24,573 bases of DNA from NCBI GenBank assembly GCA_964194845.1, contig CAXMNX010000065.1, positions 1-24,573 on the forward strand. The letters run 5' to 3'. The DNA comes from CAXMNX01 sp964194845 (GTDB lineage Bacteria; Pseudomonadota; Alphaproteobacteria; Rhodobacterales; Rhodobacteraceae). Positions 8,190 to 16,362 of the stretch are shown here, piece by piece. The notes under the pieces are model-generated. The model saw nothing but the letters and a program-made list of their open reading frames with translations. It was not told where the DNA came from and searched no databases. A program made the position numbers and the translations under genes. The number at the start of each line of letters is the position of its first letter. Positions within the stretch are counted from its first letter, which is position 1.

Positions 8190-9143
8190 ATGATCGAGAA
8201 CGAGTTTCCCGAGCAAACCAAGTTCGAGAGCGCCCGCAGCGAGCCGGAATTTGATATAATTGACGCCTCGCCCGAAGCGCCAATTGAAGAACCGGATCTG
8301 GTAGCGGATGCGGCCCCGAGCGGGCCGCGAAAGCCGGTTTTGTGTCTGATGGGCGAATTTAGCGCTGGCAAAAGCACGCTTTCGAATTTGCTGATCAAGA
8401 CCAGCGCGCTGCCGGTCAATGTGACCGCCACGCAGTTGCCGCCGGTCTGGATATCGAAAGGCGACGATACGCCATATCGGGTGGACCTGGATGGTCAGGA
8501 ATTTGATATCGACCTGGCAAATCTGGCGGATGTCACGGTCGAGGACACGCGCTATATCCGAATTTTCCACGACGCTGATTTGTTGGATCTGTGCGATCTG
8601 ATCGACATGCCCGGGATTTCAGACCCGAACATGGACGCCGATGTCTGGCAACGGGTCATCCATCACGCCGATGCGGTGATTTGGTGTACCCACGCAACCC
8701 AGGCCTGGCGCCAGTCCGAGGCCGCCGTCTGGTCGATGTTGCCGCCGGACCTTCACCAGAACAGTTTTCTGTTGCTGACCCGCATGGACAAAATCCTGTC
8801 GGACCGGGACCGGATGCGCGTCGCCAAACGTGTCGGACGCGAAACCGAGGGTTTGTTCAGGGAACTTTACCCGATTTCGCTGACCCAGGCGCTCGCGGCC
8901 GGAGACGATCCGGATAAATGGAACGCCAGTGGTGCCGAAGCTTTCACGCACGCCCTGACAGAATTGCTGAACGAGATTGCTGCCGGTCAGGAAAAAGACG
9001 CAGAAGATGCTCGGCAAGATGAGGTCGAAATGGTGGTTCGCACGGTAGTGCCAGCCCGCGTTCGCCCACGGTTGCTGAAAGCGCGGCCCGTGCGCGGTCG
9101 CCCAGGCGGCGACCAGAAACCAGAACCGCTGCCGCCGCTTTAA
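8190..9143 (+). CDS. Small dynamin-type GTPase, partner of the upstream large one
   Basis: 317-residue GTPase with a complete motif set: GEFSAGKS (55-62), Thr80-x-Leu-Pro as probable switch I, DMPG (139-142) and TRMD (197-200). The GEFSAGKS-type P-loop is typical of bacterial dynamin-related proteins. The first 45 residues are acidic and probably disordered; the last 35 are rich in Arg and Pro (about 283-317), a possible binding tail for an acidic surface, membrane or nucleic acid. There is no stalk region, so it may work with the 689-residue protein encoded 10 bp upstream. A strong GAGGGG ribosome-binding site precedes the ATG. The middle portion resembles the degenerate GTPase encoded at 4686-5954. 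Confidence 0.85.
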   Translation: MIENEFPEQTKFESARSEPEFDIIDASPEAPIEEPDLVADAAPSGPRKPVLCLMGEFSAGKSTLSNLLIKTSALPVNVTATQLPPVWISKGDDTPYRVDLDGQEFDIDLANLADVTVEDTRYIRIFHDADLLDLCDLIDMPGISDPNMDADVWQRVIHHADAVIWCTHATQAWRQSEAAVWSMLPPDLHQNSFLLLTRMDKILSDRDRMRVAKRVGRETEGLFRELYPISLTQALAAGDDPDKWNASGAEAFTHALTELLNEIAAGQEKDAEDARQDEVEMVVRTVVPARVRPRLLKARPVRGRPGGDQKPEPLPPL

Positions 9144-9271
9144 CCGGCGTCGCTTTCCCACATTCACATTGCATAAGAAATCCGCCAGGGCTTGCGCCCG
9201 CGCGCCTTGCTGCCCAATAAGAGATGACATTACGGTCGGGCATTTCTGATCGGGTCGTCGAGGGCTTGAAT

Positions 9272-9649
9272 ATGGACGTAGCAGAGGCGCTGGACAATTT
9301 GCGCGCCGAGGTTGCCGGATGCGACCTGGCGGCGTTCACGGATCTGTCGTCGAAAATGGTGCTTTGCGTCAGCGCAGGCGGACGCCGTGCGCAAGAGGAA
9401 CTCGATGCGTTGTCGGCGATTGCTGCCACCGTGCTGGCAGGATCGGTCGCAGAAGGTGCGCAGAGCCTGCTGGGAGAGGAATTGCCGGGCTCGGCAATGA
9501 CGATGACAAATGTCGATCTGCGGCTGTTTCTGAGGTCGCCAAGTTCAAAGAACGAGGCGTTGATCTGCGTTTGCGCGCCGACCACCGACCTTGCCACTAT
9601 TATGGACCGCGGAAAAAACGCCCTGGACCAGATCGTGGCTGCGGGTTGA
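9272..9649 (+). CDS. Small roadblock/LC7-like protein
   Basis: 125-residue protein with alternating helix and strand segments: helix (about 3-15), strands around LAAFTDLSSKMVLCVS, a helix from EELDALSAIAATVL, two strands (SAMTMTNVDLRLFL and ALICVCA) and a closing helix (IMDRGKNALDQIV). This order and the small hydrophobic pattern match the roadblock/LC7 fold, which in bacteria regulates small GTPases (MglB with MglA, and actinobacterial conservons). The assignment is by pattern only. Start: ATG 9272 has a GAGGG site seven bases upstream; an in-frame ATG at 9224 would add 16 residues but has no spaced site. Lying among GTPase genes it is a good candidate for a GTPase cofactor. Confidence 0.6.
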   Translation: MDVAEALDNLRAEVAGCDLAAFTDLSSKMVLCVSAGGRRAQEELDALSAIAATVLAGSVAEGAQSLLGEELPGSAMTMTNVDLRLFLRSPSSKNEALICVCAPTTDLATIMDRGKNALDQIVAAG

Positions 9650-9664
9650 GGAACGGAGACCGGC

Positions 9665-10462
9665 TTGGACGACTTCACCCGTCTTGAACAGAAGCTGGCA
9701 AAGCTGCGGCAGCGCGAACGCGCGCCCGGCGAAAAGCGTATAATCCGTGGTACGCCGGAAAAGCTGTTGGCGGGTATTCTGGCCGAAGTGGACGAAATCA
9801 TTCTGCCGCGCCGCGTGAGCTTCGCGCTGGCGAATGGTCCGGCGCTTCAATTTGCGGTGGCGAACCGTCGCCTTCAGGCGTTGCTTGCGCCAACACCGGC
9901 GACCGAAGGTGCCGCGCAACTTGCCGACAAGGCATTGAAAGACGCCGAGGATCCCAATCTTGCCGCGCTTAAAGTTGTAATCCTGGCAACACTGAAATCG
10001 GCCGATGCGCTGACGATCACCTCCCGGCGCCAAACAGACGCCGGATTTCCGTCGGACATCGGCGTTCCGGTGCAGCAATTGGCCCGCGCCTGGAACGTCA
10101 CCGAGGCGGTGGACGACGAGGTGACAGCCGAGGCAATGCTGGAGTATTTCATTGCAGGCTTGGGCGATCGCGTTCTGGCCTGGCTTCGGATTGACGGCGA
10201 GGAAGTGGCGGATCAGGGCGGCGACGCAGCACTTCTTGGCACAATCGGTGAGCACGCGGCGGTTTTTCTGGATGGTTATTTCGCCAAGCGAGATCAGCTT
10301 TATCAAGGTGAAACCGGTCCGGCTGCGCTGGTCCTGAATGCGGATGGGGATGCGCCGTCACTGGTGTTTCTGGACTGCGGAACTGCGCTGGCGTTTCTTG
10401 CCGTGCCTGCTGAATTAAGCGCGGGCGTCCTGGTTGAATGGCAAGCGCGCGACACGAGCTGA
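9665..10462 (+). CDS. Conserved-looking protein of unknown function
   Basis: 265 residues, not recognised. It starts at TTG with an AGGAACGGAG site upstream; no nearby in-frame ATG gives a better start. The N-terminus (1-30) is highly charged and helical; 48-75 includes strands and an RRLQALL helix; 80-125 is helical. The C-terminal half (about 130-265) mixes helices with two strand pairs (AALVLNADG, SLVFLDCGTALAFLAV) that resemble an alpha/beta sensor or roadblock-type fold, but this is weak. No signal peptide, no membrane helix, no catalytic motif. It follows the roadblock-like gene by 15 bp and closes the cluster before the mreB promoter region. Its context suggests a role in the GTPase module. 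Confidence 0.65.
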   Translation: MDDFTRLEQKLAKLRQRERAPGEKRIIRGTPEKLLAGILAEVDEIILPRRVSFALANGPALQFAVANRRLQALLAPTPATEGAAQLADKALKDAEDPNLAALKVVILATLKSADALTITSRRQTDAGFPSDIGVPVQQLARAWNVTEAVDDEVTAEAMLEYFIAGLGDRVLAWLRIDGEEVADQGGDAALLGTIGEHAAVFLDGYFAKRDQLYQGETGPAALVLNADGDAPSLVFLDCGTALAFLAVPAELSAGVLVEWQARDTS

Positions 10463-10482
10463 GCGATAAATGGTGAACGGGG

Positions 10483-10507
10483 TTGCGGCCGCAATATCTT
10501 TGGCCGC
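10483..10507 (+). repeat. GC-rich inverted repeats after the GTPase cluster
   Basis: A perfect 12-bp palindrome TTGCGGCCGCAA lies at 10483-10494. Its GCGGCC half can also pair with GGCCGC at 10502-10507 across an 11-nt loop. No T-run follows, so this is at best a weak or Rho-assisted terminator for the upstream cluster. Confidence 0.35.
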
Positions 10508-10621
10508 GAATTGTTCCCGTTTAGGTCACAATGGTGCCCGCATTTAGGTTTTGATAGAGAATCGTAGTTAATGCCGTAGGGTGACGACGGCAGTTTTGTG
10601 CCGGTTTGGGGCCGATCTCTC

Positions 10622-10650
10622 TTTCGGACGGAACCGCCGGGGCATATAAG
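10622..10650 (+). promoter_or_regulatory. Possible mreB promoter
   Basis: The hexamer TATAAG at 10645-10650 is one base from the consensus -10. A poor -35 (TTTCGG, 10622-10627) sits 17 bp upstream. Transcription would begin near 10657, leaving a leader of about 56 nt before the mreB ATG. The gap 10463-10712 has no gene. Confidence 0.3.
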
Positions 10651-10712
10651 GCAAAGGTCCGCGCACAGGCACCACCATGCGGACAAACCAAAGATGGATT
10701 GGGGCAGCTAAT

Positions 10713-11747
10713 ATGGCCTTCGGCGGATTGTTTTCCACGGATATGGCGATCGACCTCGGTACGGCGAACACGCTTGTCTATGTCAAAGGCAAGGGCATCA
10801 TCCTGAACGAGCCATCGGTGGTGGCCTATCACGTCAAGGATGGGCAGAAAAAAGTCCTGGCCGTGGGCACAGACGCAAAACTGATGCTGGGGCGCACGCC
10901 GGGCAGCATCGAAGCGATCCGGCCGATGCGCGAAGGTGTGATCGCTGATTTTGACGTCGCCGAGCACATGATCAAGGCATTCATTCGCAAAGTTCACAAG
11001 CGCGGCACTTTTTCGAAGCCAAAGGTAATTGTCTGTGTGCCGCATGGGGCGACGCCGGTTGAAAAACGCGCAATCCGCCAATCGGTTATGAGCGCAGGCG
11101 CTCGCCGGGCGGGGCTGATCGCTGAACCGATTGCTGCGGCCATTGGCGCCGGTATGCCGATCACCGATCCCACCGGGAATATGGTGGTGGATGTCGGCGG
11201 CGGCACGACCGAGGTTGCAGTGCTGAGCCTGGGTGACATCGTTTATGCACGGTCCATCCGCATCGGCGGCGACCGTATGGACGAGGCGATCATCAGCTAT
11301 CTTCGACGCCAGCATAACCTGCTTATCGGCGAGCAGACCGCCGAGCGCATAAAAACCTCGCTCGGCACGGCGCGGATGCCCGACGATGGGCGCGGGCAGT
11401 CGATGCAGATCCGTGGTCGCGACCTTTTGAACGGTGTGCCGAAAGAAACCGAGATCAATCAGGCGCAGGTGGCCGAGGCGCTGGCGGAACCCGTGCAGCA
11501 AATTTGTGAGGCGGTCATGACCGCTTTGGAGGCTACACCACCCGATCTGGCCGCCGATATTGTTGATCGCGGCGTGATGTTGACCGGAGGTGGCGCGCTT
11601 TTGGGCGAACTGGATCTGGCGCTGCGCGAACAAACCGGGCTTGCGATCAGCGTTGCCGACGAATCACTAAGCTGCGTGGCGATGGGCACCGGCAAGGCGC
11701 TCGAATACGAAAAACTGCTTCGCCATGTGATCGATTACGATAGTTGA
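10713..11747 (+). CDS. mreB: Rod-shape actin homologue MreB
   Basis: Bacterial actin that forms membrane-attached filaments and directs sidewall peptidoglycan synthesis. 344 residues from this start, the usual MreB length. The N-terminal segment FSTDMAIDLGTANTLVYVKG carries the phosphate 1 loop; VVDVGGGTTEVAVLSLG carries phosphate 2; MLTGGGALLGELD is the adenosine motif. The start ATG at 10713 is chosen because family members begin just before this segment; an in-frame ATG at 10677 would add 12 atypical residues. A GGGG site lies about eight bases upstream. It is the first gene of the elongation operon, 83 bp before mreC. Confidence 0.97.
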   Translation: MAFGGLFSTDMAIDLGTANTLVYVKGKGIILNEPSVVAYHVKDGQKKVLAVGTDAKLMLGRTPGSIEAIRPMREGVIADFDVAEHMIKAFIRKVHKRGTFSKPKVIVCVPHGATPVEKRAIRQSVMSAGARRAGLIAEPIAAAIGAGMPITDPTGNMVVDVGGGTTEVAVLSLGDIVYARSIRIGGDRMDEAIISYLRRQHNLLIGEQTAERIKTSLGTARMPDDGRGQSMQIRGRDLLNGVPKETEINQAQVAEALAEPVQQICEAVMTALEATPPDLAADIVDRGVMLTGGGALLGELDLALREQTGLAISVADESLSCVAMGTGKALEYEKLLRHVIDYDS

Positions 11748-11766
11748 TGCCCTCCGGGGTTCCGAC

Positions 11767-11775
11767 TTATCCACA
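11767..11775 (+). promoter_or_regulatory. DnaA-box-like 9-mer between mreB and mreC
   Basis: TTATCCACA, the exact consensus DnaA box, lies in the 83-bp gap. One copy on either strand is expected by chance about 0.2 times in a window this size, and no cluster of boxes is seen, so binding is uncertain. Confidence 0.3.
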
Positions 11776-11830
11776 AGACGTGGTAGTCTTGCCCGGGGTG
11801 CCTGTGTTGGGGGGCCGATAAGGGACCGAC

Positions 11831-12748
11831 GTGGCAAGGCAGAGCGGCTCAAGCGAAGAATTTGCGCGTCCGATCCGGCGATTGCTGGTCGGCGGGCTGA
11901 TTTTGTTGCTGTTCGCAATTTTCATGCTTTGGCGGATCGACAGCCCGCGCGCTGAAAGATTTCGCGCGGCACTGGTTGACGCGATTGTGCCGCAGATGGA
12001 CTGGGCGCTGGTCCCGGTCACCAAAACAGCCGAGCTTATCGAGGGCGTGCAGTCCTATGCGCGTCTGCAACAGCAAAATCAGGATTTGCGGCGCGAGCTG
12101 CAACAGATGAAAGCCTGGAAAGAGGCGGCCCTGCAACTGGAGCAGGAGAACGCCAAGCTGCTGGATTTGAACAAAGTGCGGCTTGACCCTGCGTTAACGG
12201 TAGTCACGGGTCAGGTTTTGGCGGATTCTGGATCGCCGTTCCGGCAGTCGGTATTGCTGAACGTTGGCGCGGCGCGCGACGGGATCAAGGACGGTTGGGC
12301 GGTGACCGACGGGTTGGGTCTGGTCGGGCGCATATCGGGCGTCGGCAAAAACTCAAGCAGGGTGCTTTTGTTGACCGACAGCGCCAGCCGCGTCCCGGTG
12401 ACAATTCAGCCGTCCGGGCAAAGCGCCATGCTTGCGGGCGACAACTCGGCTTTGCCGGTGCTGGACTTCATCGAAGTGTTCGAAGAAGTCCGCCCGGGCG
12501 ACCGCGTCGTGTCTTCGGGCGACGGCGGTGTTTTCCCGGCAGGTTTGCTGGTCGGTAGTGTCGTGTTGGCGCGGGACGGTCGCCTGCGGCTGCGGCTATC
12601 GGCGGACTATGGACGTTTGGAGTTTTTGCGCGTCCTGCGCGCCCAGCCCAAGGACCGGATCGACGGGTCGACGGACTTGATCGGCCCGCTTTTGCCCGGG
12701 GCTGAGGCAGCGCTTTCTGAAGACGCCGAGGAGGCCGCCGATGGTTGA
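11831..12748 (+). CDS. mreC: Rod-shape-determining protein MreC
   Basis: Periplasmic scaffold linking MreB to PBP2 and RodA. 305 residues: a short basic cytosolic N-terminus, one membrane helix at about 19-37 (LLVGGLILLLFAIFMLW), a coiled coil at about 75-105 (LQQQNQDLRRELQQMK), then the beta-rich MreC core to about 285, including VVSSGDGGVFPAGLLVG. The start is GTG with an AGGGA site six bases upstream. The stop overlaps the mreD start by eight bases. Length and layout are normal for the family. Confidence 0.95.
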   Translation: MARQSGSSEEFARPIRRLLVGGLILLLFAIFMLWRIDSPRAERFRAALVDAIVPQMDWALVPVTKTAELIEGVQSYARLQQQNQDLRRELQQMKAWKEAALQLEQENAKLLDLNKVRLDPALTVVTGQVLADSGSPFRQSVLLNVGAARDGIKDGWAVTDGLGLVGRISGVGKNSSRVLLLTDSASRVPVTIQPSGQSAMLAGDNSALPVLDFIEVFEEVRPGDRVVSSGDGGVFPAGLLVGSVVLARDGRLRLRLSADYGRLEFLRVLRAQPKDRIDGSTDLIGPLLPGAEAALSEDAEEAADG

Positions 12749-13280
12749 GGCCACGGTTACGCGGCGATGGACTTACTGGGGCCTGTTTCTGGGTCTTTCC
12801 GCGTTGATTATTTTTGTGAAGTTGCTGCCGATTCAACCGGGACCGGGACGGATACCAGGCCCGGATGTTCTGACGCTTTTCGCGCTGGCTTGGATTGTAC
12901 GCCGCCCGGACTATGTGCCTGTGCTGCTGGTCGCCACAGTATTCCTGATGGCCGATATCCTGTTTATGCGGCCGCCCGGGCTTTGGACCGCGTTGGTCAT
13001 TCTGGGGCTTGAGTTTCTGAGAGCGCGGTCGGTGAATATGCGCGAAAATTCGTTTTTGGGCGAATGGTTGACGGTGGCCGGGGTGATCGCAGCGATGACC
13101 TTTGCAAACGCGGTGGTGTTGACGATTTTCATTGTCGATCAACCGGGTCTTGGTCAGGCGCTTATTAGGATGATTTCGACCATTCTGGTGTACCCGATTG
13201 TTGTGGCGCTTGCGGCGCGCGGTTTCGGGTTGAAGAAAATTGCGCCCGGTGAGGTTGATCAATTGGGGCACAAGCGATGA
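12741..13280 (+). CDS. mreD: Rod-shape-determining membrane protein MreD
   Basis: 179-residue integral membrane protein of the elongasome. Hydrophobic segments are visible around residues 10-28, 43-80 (two), 104-130 and 140-165, consistent with five or six helices. Sequence is poorly conserved in this family; the call rests on position between mreC and mrdA, size and membrane topology. GAGGAGG lies upstream within the mreC end, and the stop overlaps the PBP2 start (ATGA). Confidence 0.9.
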   Translation: MVEATVTRRWTYWGLFLGLSALIIFVKLLPIQPGPGRIPGPDVLTLFALAWIVRRPDYVPVLLVATVFLMADILFMRPPGLWTALVILGLEFLRARSVNMRENSFLGEWLTVAGVIAAMTFANAVVLTIFIVDQPGLGQALIRMISTILVYPIVVALAARGFGLKKIAPGEVDQLGHKR

Positions 13281-15220
13281 GGCGTTCGCCGAAAGAAACC
13301 GAGGAAAGCGCTGGTCTGGTGTCCCGGCGCGGATTGGTTTTGGCTGGGTTCCAGCTTGGGTTCATGGGGCTTTTGGGTCTTAGAATGCGGCAAATGCAGG
13401 TAGAGGACGCCGATAATTACCGCCTTCTGGCTGAAGAGAACCGCATCAATCTGCGACTGATTCCACCATCCCGCGGCATCATCTTTGACCGCAACGGGGT
13501 GCCGGTCGCGACGAATACGCAGAATTATCGGATCATCATCGTCCGCGAAGATGTGCCCGATGTTAAAGAGACGATTGCAAAGCTGCGGCGGTTAATCGCG
13601 CTGGATGAGGACGAGCTTGAAAAGGCGCTGCGCGAGCTTTATCGGCGCAGCCCCTTTGTTCCTGTCACACTGGCTGACCGGTTAAGCTGGGAAGACGTGG
13701 CTGAGGTTTCGGTGAACGCGCCGGCGTTGCCCGGTGTGACGCCGGATGTGGGACTGTCCCGCGAGTATCCTTTGGGAGAGGATTTTGCCCATATCGTCGG
13801 CTATGTCGGACCGGTCAGCGAATATGACCTGTCGAGGATCGAGGATCCTGACCCGCTTTTGCAGATACCGGAGTTTCAGATCGGCAAGATTGGCGTTGAA
13901 ACGAAGCTAGAGGCCGACCTTCGCGGGCGGGCCGGGACGAAGCGGATCGAGGTTAATGCCGCCGGACGGGTGATGCGGGAACTTGGGCGCGACGATTTCA
14001 CACCCGGCACGGATTTGCAGCTGACGGTGGACCACGGGCTTCAGAATTATGCCCAGGCGCGGCTGGCGAACGAAAGCGCAGGCGCGGTCGTCATGGATAT
14101 CGAGACTGGTGATTTGTTGGCAATGGCGTCAGCACCGTCATTTGATCCGGATCTGTTTGTGCGCGGAATATCGACGAAGGACTATAGCGAGCTTACCGAG
14201 AACGAGTTTCGGCCGCTTTTCAACAAAACAGTTCAGGGGCTTTATCCGCCGGGGTCAACCTTCAAAATGATGACCGGGCTGGCGGCGTTACGGTCGGGCG
14301 GCCTTGGCCCGCGCGAAACCGTTTATTGCCCAGGTTTCGTTCGGTTCGGCGGGCGGCGTTTTCACTGCTGGAAGCGCGGTGGCCACGGTTGGGTCGATTT
14401 GAAAAAGGCGATTACGCAGTCCTGTGACGTCTATTTTTATGAGGCGGCGCAGCGCGCAGGCATCGAGGGATTGGCGGCGCTTTGCCACGAGTTCGGGCTG
14501 GGCGAGCGCCACGATTTGCCGCTTTCGGCAGTCCAGGAGGGCATCGTTCCATCGCCGCAGTGGAAGGCGCAGGCACGGGGCGAGCGCTGGAACCCCGGCG
14601 AGACGCTGAACACCGCCATCGGGCAGGGCGATGTGCTGACATCACCGCTTCAGCTGGCGATCATGGTGGCGCGAATTGCGAGTGGTAAAGCCGTGTCGCC
14701 AAGGCTGATCAAGTCCATCAACGGTATTGAGGTGCCGGTTCCGTCGGCGGCACCACTGGAAGTGCCCACATCGCATCTCAGAATGATCCGCGAGGCGATG
14801 TATAACGTCTCGAACGGGCGGCGCGGGACCGCGCGGCGGTCGCGCATCGTTGCCGAAGGGTTGCAACTGGCGGGCAAAACCGGGACGAGCCAGGTTCGGA
14901 ACATCACTACGGCCGAGCGCGCTCGCGGCGTGACCCGCAACAGCCAACTGCCATGGGAACGCCGCGACCACGGGCTCTTTGTGGCTTATGCGCCTTTTGA
15001 CAAGCCAAAATATGCAATTGCCGTTGTCATCGAACACGGTGGCGGCGGGTCAAGTGCTGCCGCACCGCCTGCGCGCGACATTCTGCTTTATGCGCTTTAT
15101 GGCGACGTGCCGCCGCTGGAAGCATATCCCAGCGATCAGCGCGAGCGCATCCGCGTGATGCACGAAGGATTGACGCTGCGTCCACGGCTTGAGCCGCCCA
15201 AAAGCCCGAGCCGCGCATGA
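13277..15220 (+). CDS. mrdA: Penicillin-binding protein 2, elongation transpeptidase
   Basis: Class B PBP that cross-links new peptidoglycan together with RodA. 647 residues, with one membrane anchor near 19-36. The dimerisation domain begins around IPPSRGIIFDRNG (62-74). The transpeptidase motifs are complete: STFK with nucleophile Ser327 and Lys330, SCD (382-384, the SxD form typical of PBP2), and KTGT (534-537). The C-terminal 30 residues are basic and Pro-rich. It overlaps mreD at its start and rodA at its stop, both by ATGA, so production of the transpeptidase and its SEDS partner is probably coupled. Confidence 0.96.
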   Translation: MRRSPKETEESAGLVSRRGLVLAGFQLGFMGLLGLRMRQMQVEDADNYRLLAEENRINLRLIPPSRGIIFDRNGVPVATNTQNYRIIIVREDVPDVKETIAKLRRLIALDEDELEKALRELYRRSPFVPVTLADRLSWEDVAEVSVNAPALPGVTPDVGLSREYPLGEDFAHIVGYVGPVSEYDLSRIEDPDPLLQIPEFQIGKIGVETKLEADLRGRAGTKRIEVNAAGRVMRELGRDDFTPGTDLQLTVDHGLQNYAQARLANESAGAVVMDIETGDLLAMASAPSFDPDLFVRGISTKDYSELTENEFRPLFNKTVQGLYPPGSTFKMMTGLAALRSGGLGPRETVYCPGFVRFGGRRFHCWKRGGHGWVDLKKAITQSCDVYFYEAAQRAGIEGLAALCHEFGLGERHDLPLSAVQEGIVPSPQWKAQARGERWNPGETLNTAIGQGDVLTSPLQLAIMVARIASGKAVSPRLIKSINGIEVPVPSAAPLEVPTSHLRMIREAMYNVSNGRRGTARRSRIVAEGLQLAGKTGTSQVRNITTAERARGVTRNSQLPWERRDHGLFVAYAPFDKPKYAIAVVIEHGGGGSSAAAPPARDILLYALYGDVPPLEAYPSDQRERIRVMHEGLTLRPRLEPPKSPSRA

Positions 15221-16362
15221 GTTATCTTGAGTATAACGTCCAGACCGTTCCGCAGGGCGTGCGCAAGATACTGCACGCGAACTGGGCACTTGTGCTGCTT
15301 TTGACGGCGGTGGCCTGTCTTGGATTTCTGATGCTGACCTCGGTCGCCGGTGGCGACGCGAGCCGCTGGGCAGAACCGCAGATGAAGCGGTTCGCTTTGG
15401 GCCTGGTGGTGATGTTGGCGATCGGCATGGTGCCGATCTGGTTCTGGCGGTCGATGTCGGGACTGGCCTATCTGGGCGCGCTTGGACTTCTGGTGCTGGT
15501 GGAGTTTTTCGGTTCTGTCGGCATGGGCGCGCAGCGCTGGATCGACTTGGGCTTCATGCGTTTGCAGCCCTCGGAAGTCATGAAAATCGCGCTGGTGATG
15601 TTCCTGGCGGCCTATTACGACTGGCTGCCGCTGGCGAGGGTTTCGAGGCCGTTCTGGGTGTTGGTCCCGGTTGCGCTGATCCTGATCCCCACGGCGCTGG
15701 TATTGAAGCAACCTGACCTGGGCACGGCCATTCTTTTGGTCGCGGGTGGCGGTATACTGATGTTTTGCGCAGGCGTATCGTGGTGGTATTTCATTGCTGT
15801 GATCGCGTCTGCCGTGGCACTGGTTTACACCGTTCTTGTATCGCGCGGGCAGGACTGGCAGCTTTTGAAAGACTATCAATTTCGCCGGATTGACACGTTT
15901 CTGGACCCATCCACCGATCCGCTGGGTGCGGGATATCACATCACGCAATCGAAGATAGCGCTGGGTTCGGGCGGTTGGACGGGCAAGGGCTTCATGCAGG
16001 GCACCCAGTCGCGGCTGAACTTTCTGCCGGAGAAGCACACCGATTTCATTTTCACGACGCTGGCCGAGGAGTTTGGATTTGTCGGTGGCTTTTCGCTTTT
16101 GGCGCTTTACGGACTGATCATCCTTTTCTGCGTCGCGTCAGCGATTCAGAACAAGGACCGGTTCGGGTCGTTGTTGACTTTGGGAATTGCCGGGACGTTT
16201 TTCCTGTTCTTCGCCGTCAACATGTCGATGGTGATGGGGCTGGCGCCGGTTGTCGGCGTGCCGCTGCCGCTGGTCAGCTACGGCGGATCGGCGATGCTGG
16301 TGCTGTTGGCGGCCTTCGGGCTGGTGCAATCAGCGCACATCCACAGGCCAAGAAGTCGATGA
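15217..16362 (+). CDS. rodA: SEDS-family peptidoglycan glycosyltransferase RodA
   Basis: Multi-pass membrane enzyme that polymerises glycan strands from lipid II, paired with PBP2. 381 residues with about ten hydrophobic helices. Family hallmarks are GAQRWIDLG near 106, LQPSEVMKIALV near 116, the long extracellular loop with FLPEKHTDFIFTTLAEEFGF containing the catalytic-type Asp, and PLPLVSYGGSAML near the end. It starts in an ATGA overlap with mrdA, and its stop overlaps the next gene by ATGA as well. Confidence 0.96.
   Translation: MSYLEYNVQTVPQGVRKILHANWALVLLLTAVACLGFLMLTSVAGGDASRWAEPQMKRFALGLVVMLAIGMVPIWFWRSMSGLAYLGALGLLVLVEFFGSVGMGAQRWIDLGFMRLQPSEVMKIALVMFLAAYYDWLPLARVSRPFWVLVPVALILIPTALVLKQPDLGTAILLVAGGGILMFCAGVSWWYFIAVIASAVALVYTVLVSRGQDWQLLKDYQFRRIDTFLDPSTDPLGAGYHITQSKIALGSGGWTGKGFMQGTQSRLNFLPEKHTDFIFTTLAEEFGFVGGFSLLALYGLIILFCVASAIQNKDRFGSLLTLGIAGTFFLFFAVNMSMVMGLAPVVGVPLPLVSYGGSAMLVLLAAFGLVQSAHIHRPRSR

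Noticed and set aside
15975..16358. Upstream extension of the GhrA-type gene
   Set aside because: The bases encode RodA in another frame; the ATG in the ATGA at 16359 gives the normal GhrA N-terminus and length.
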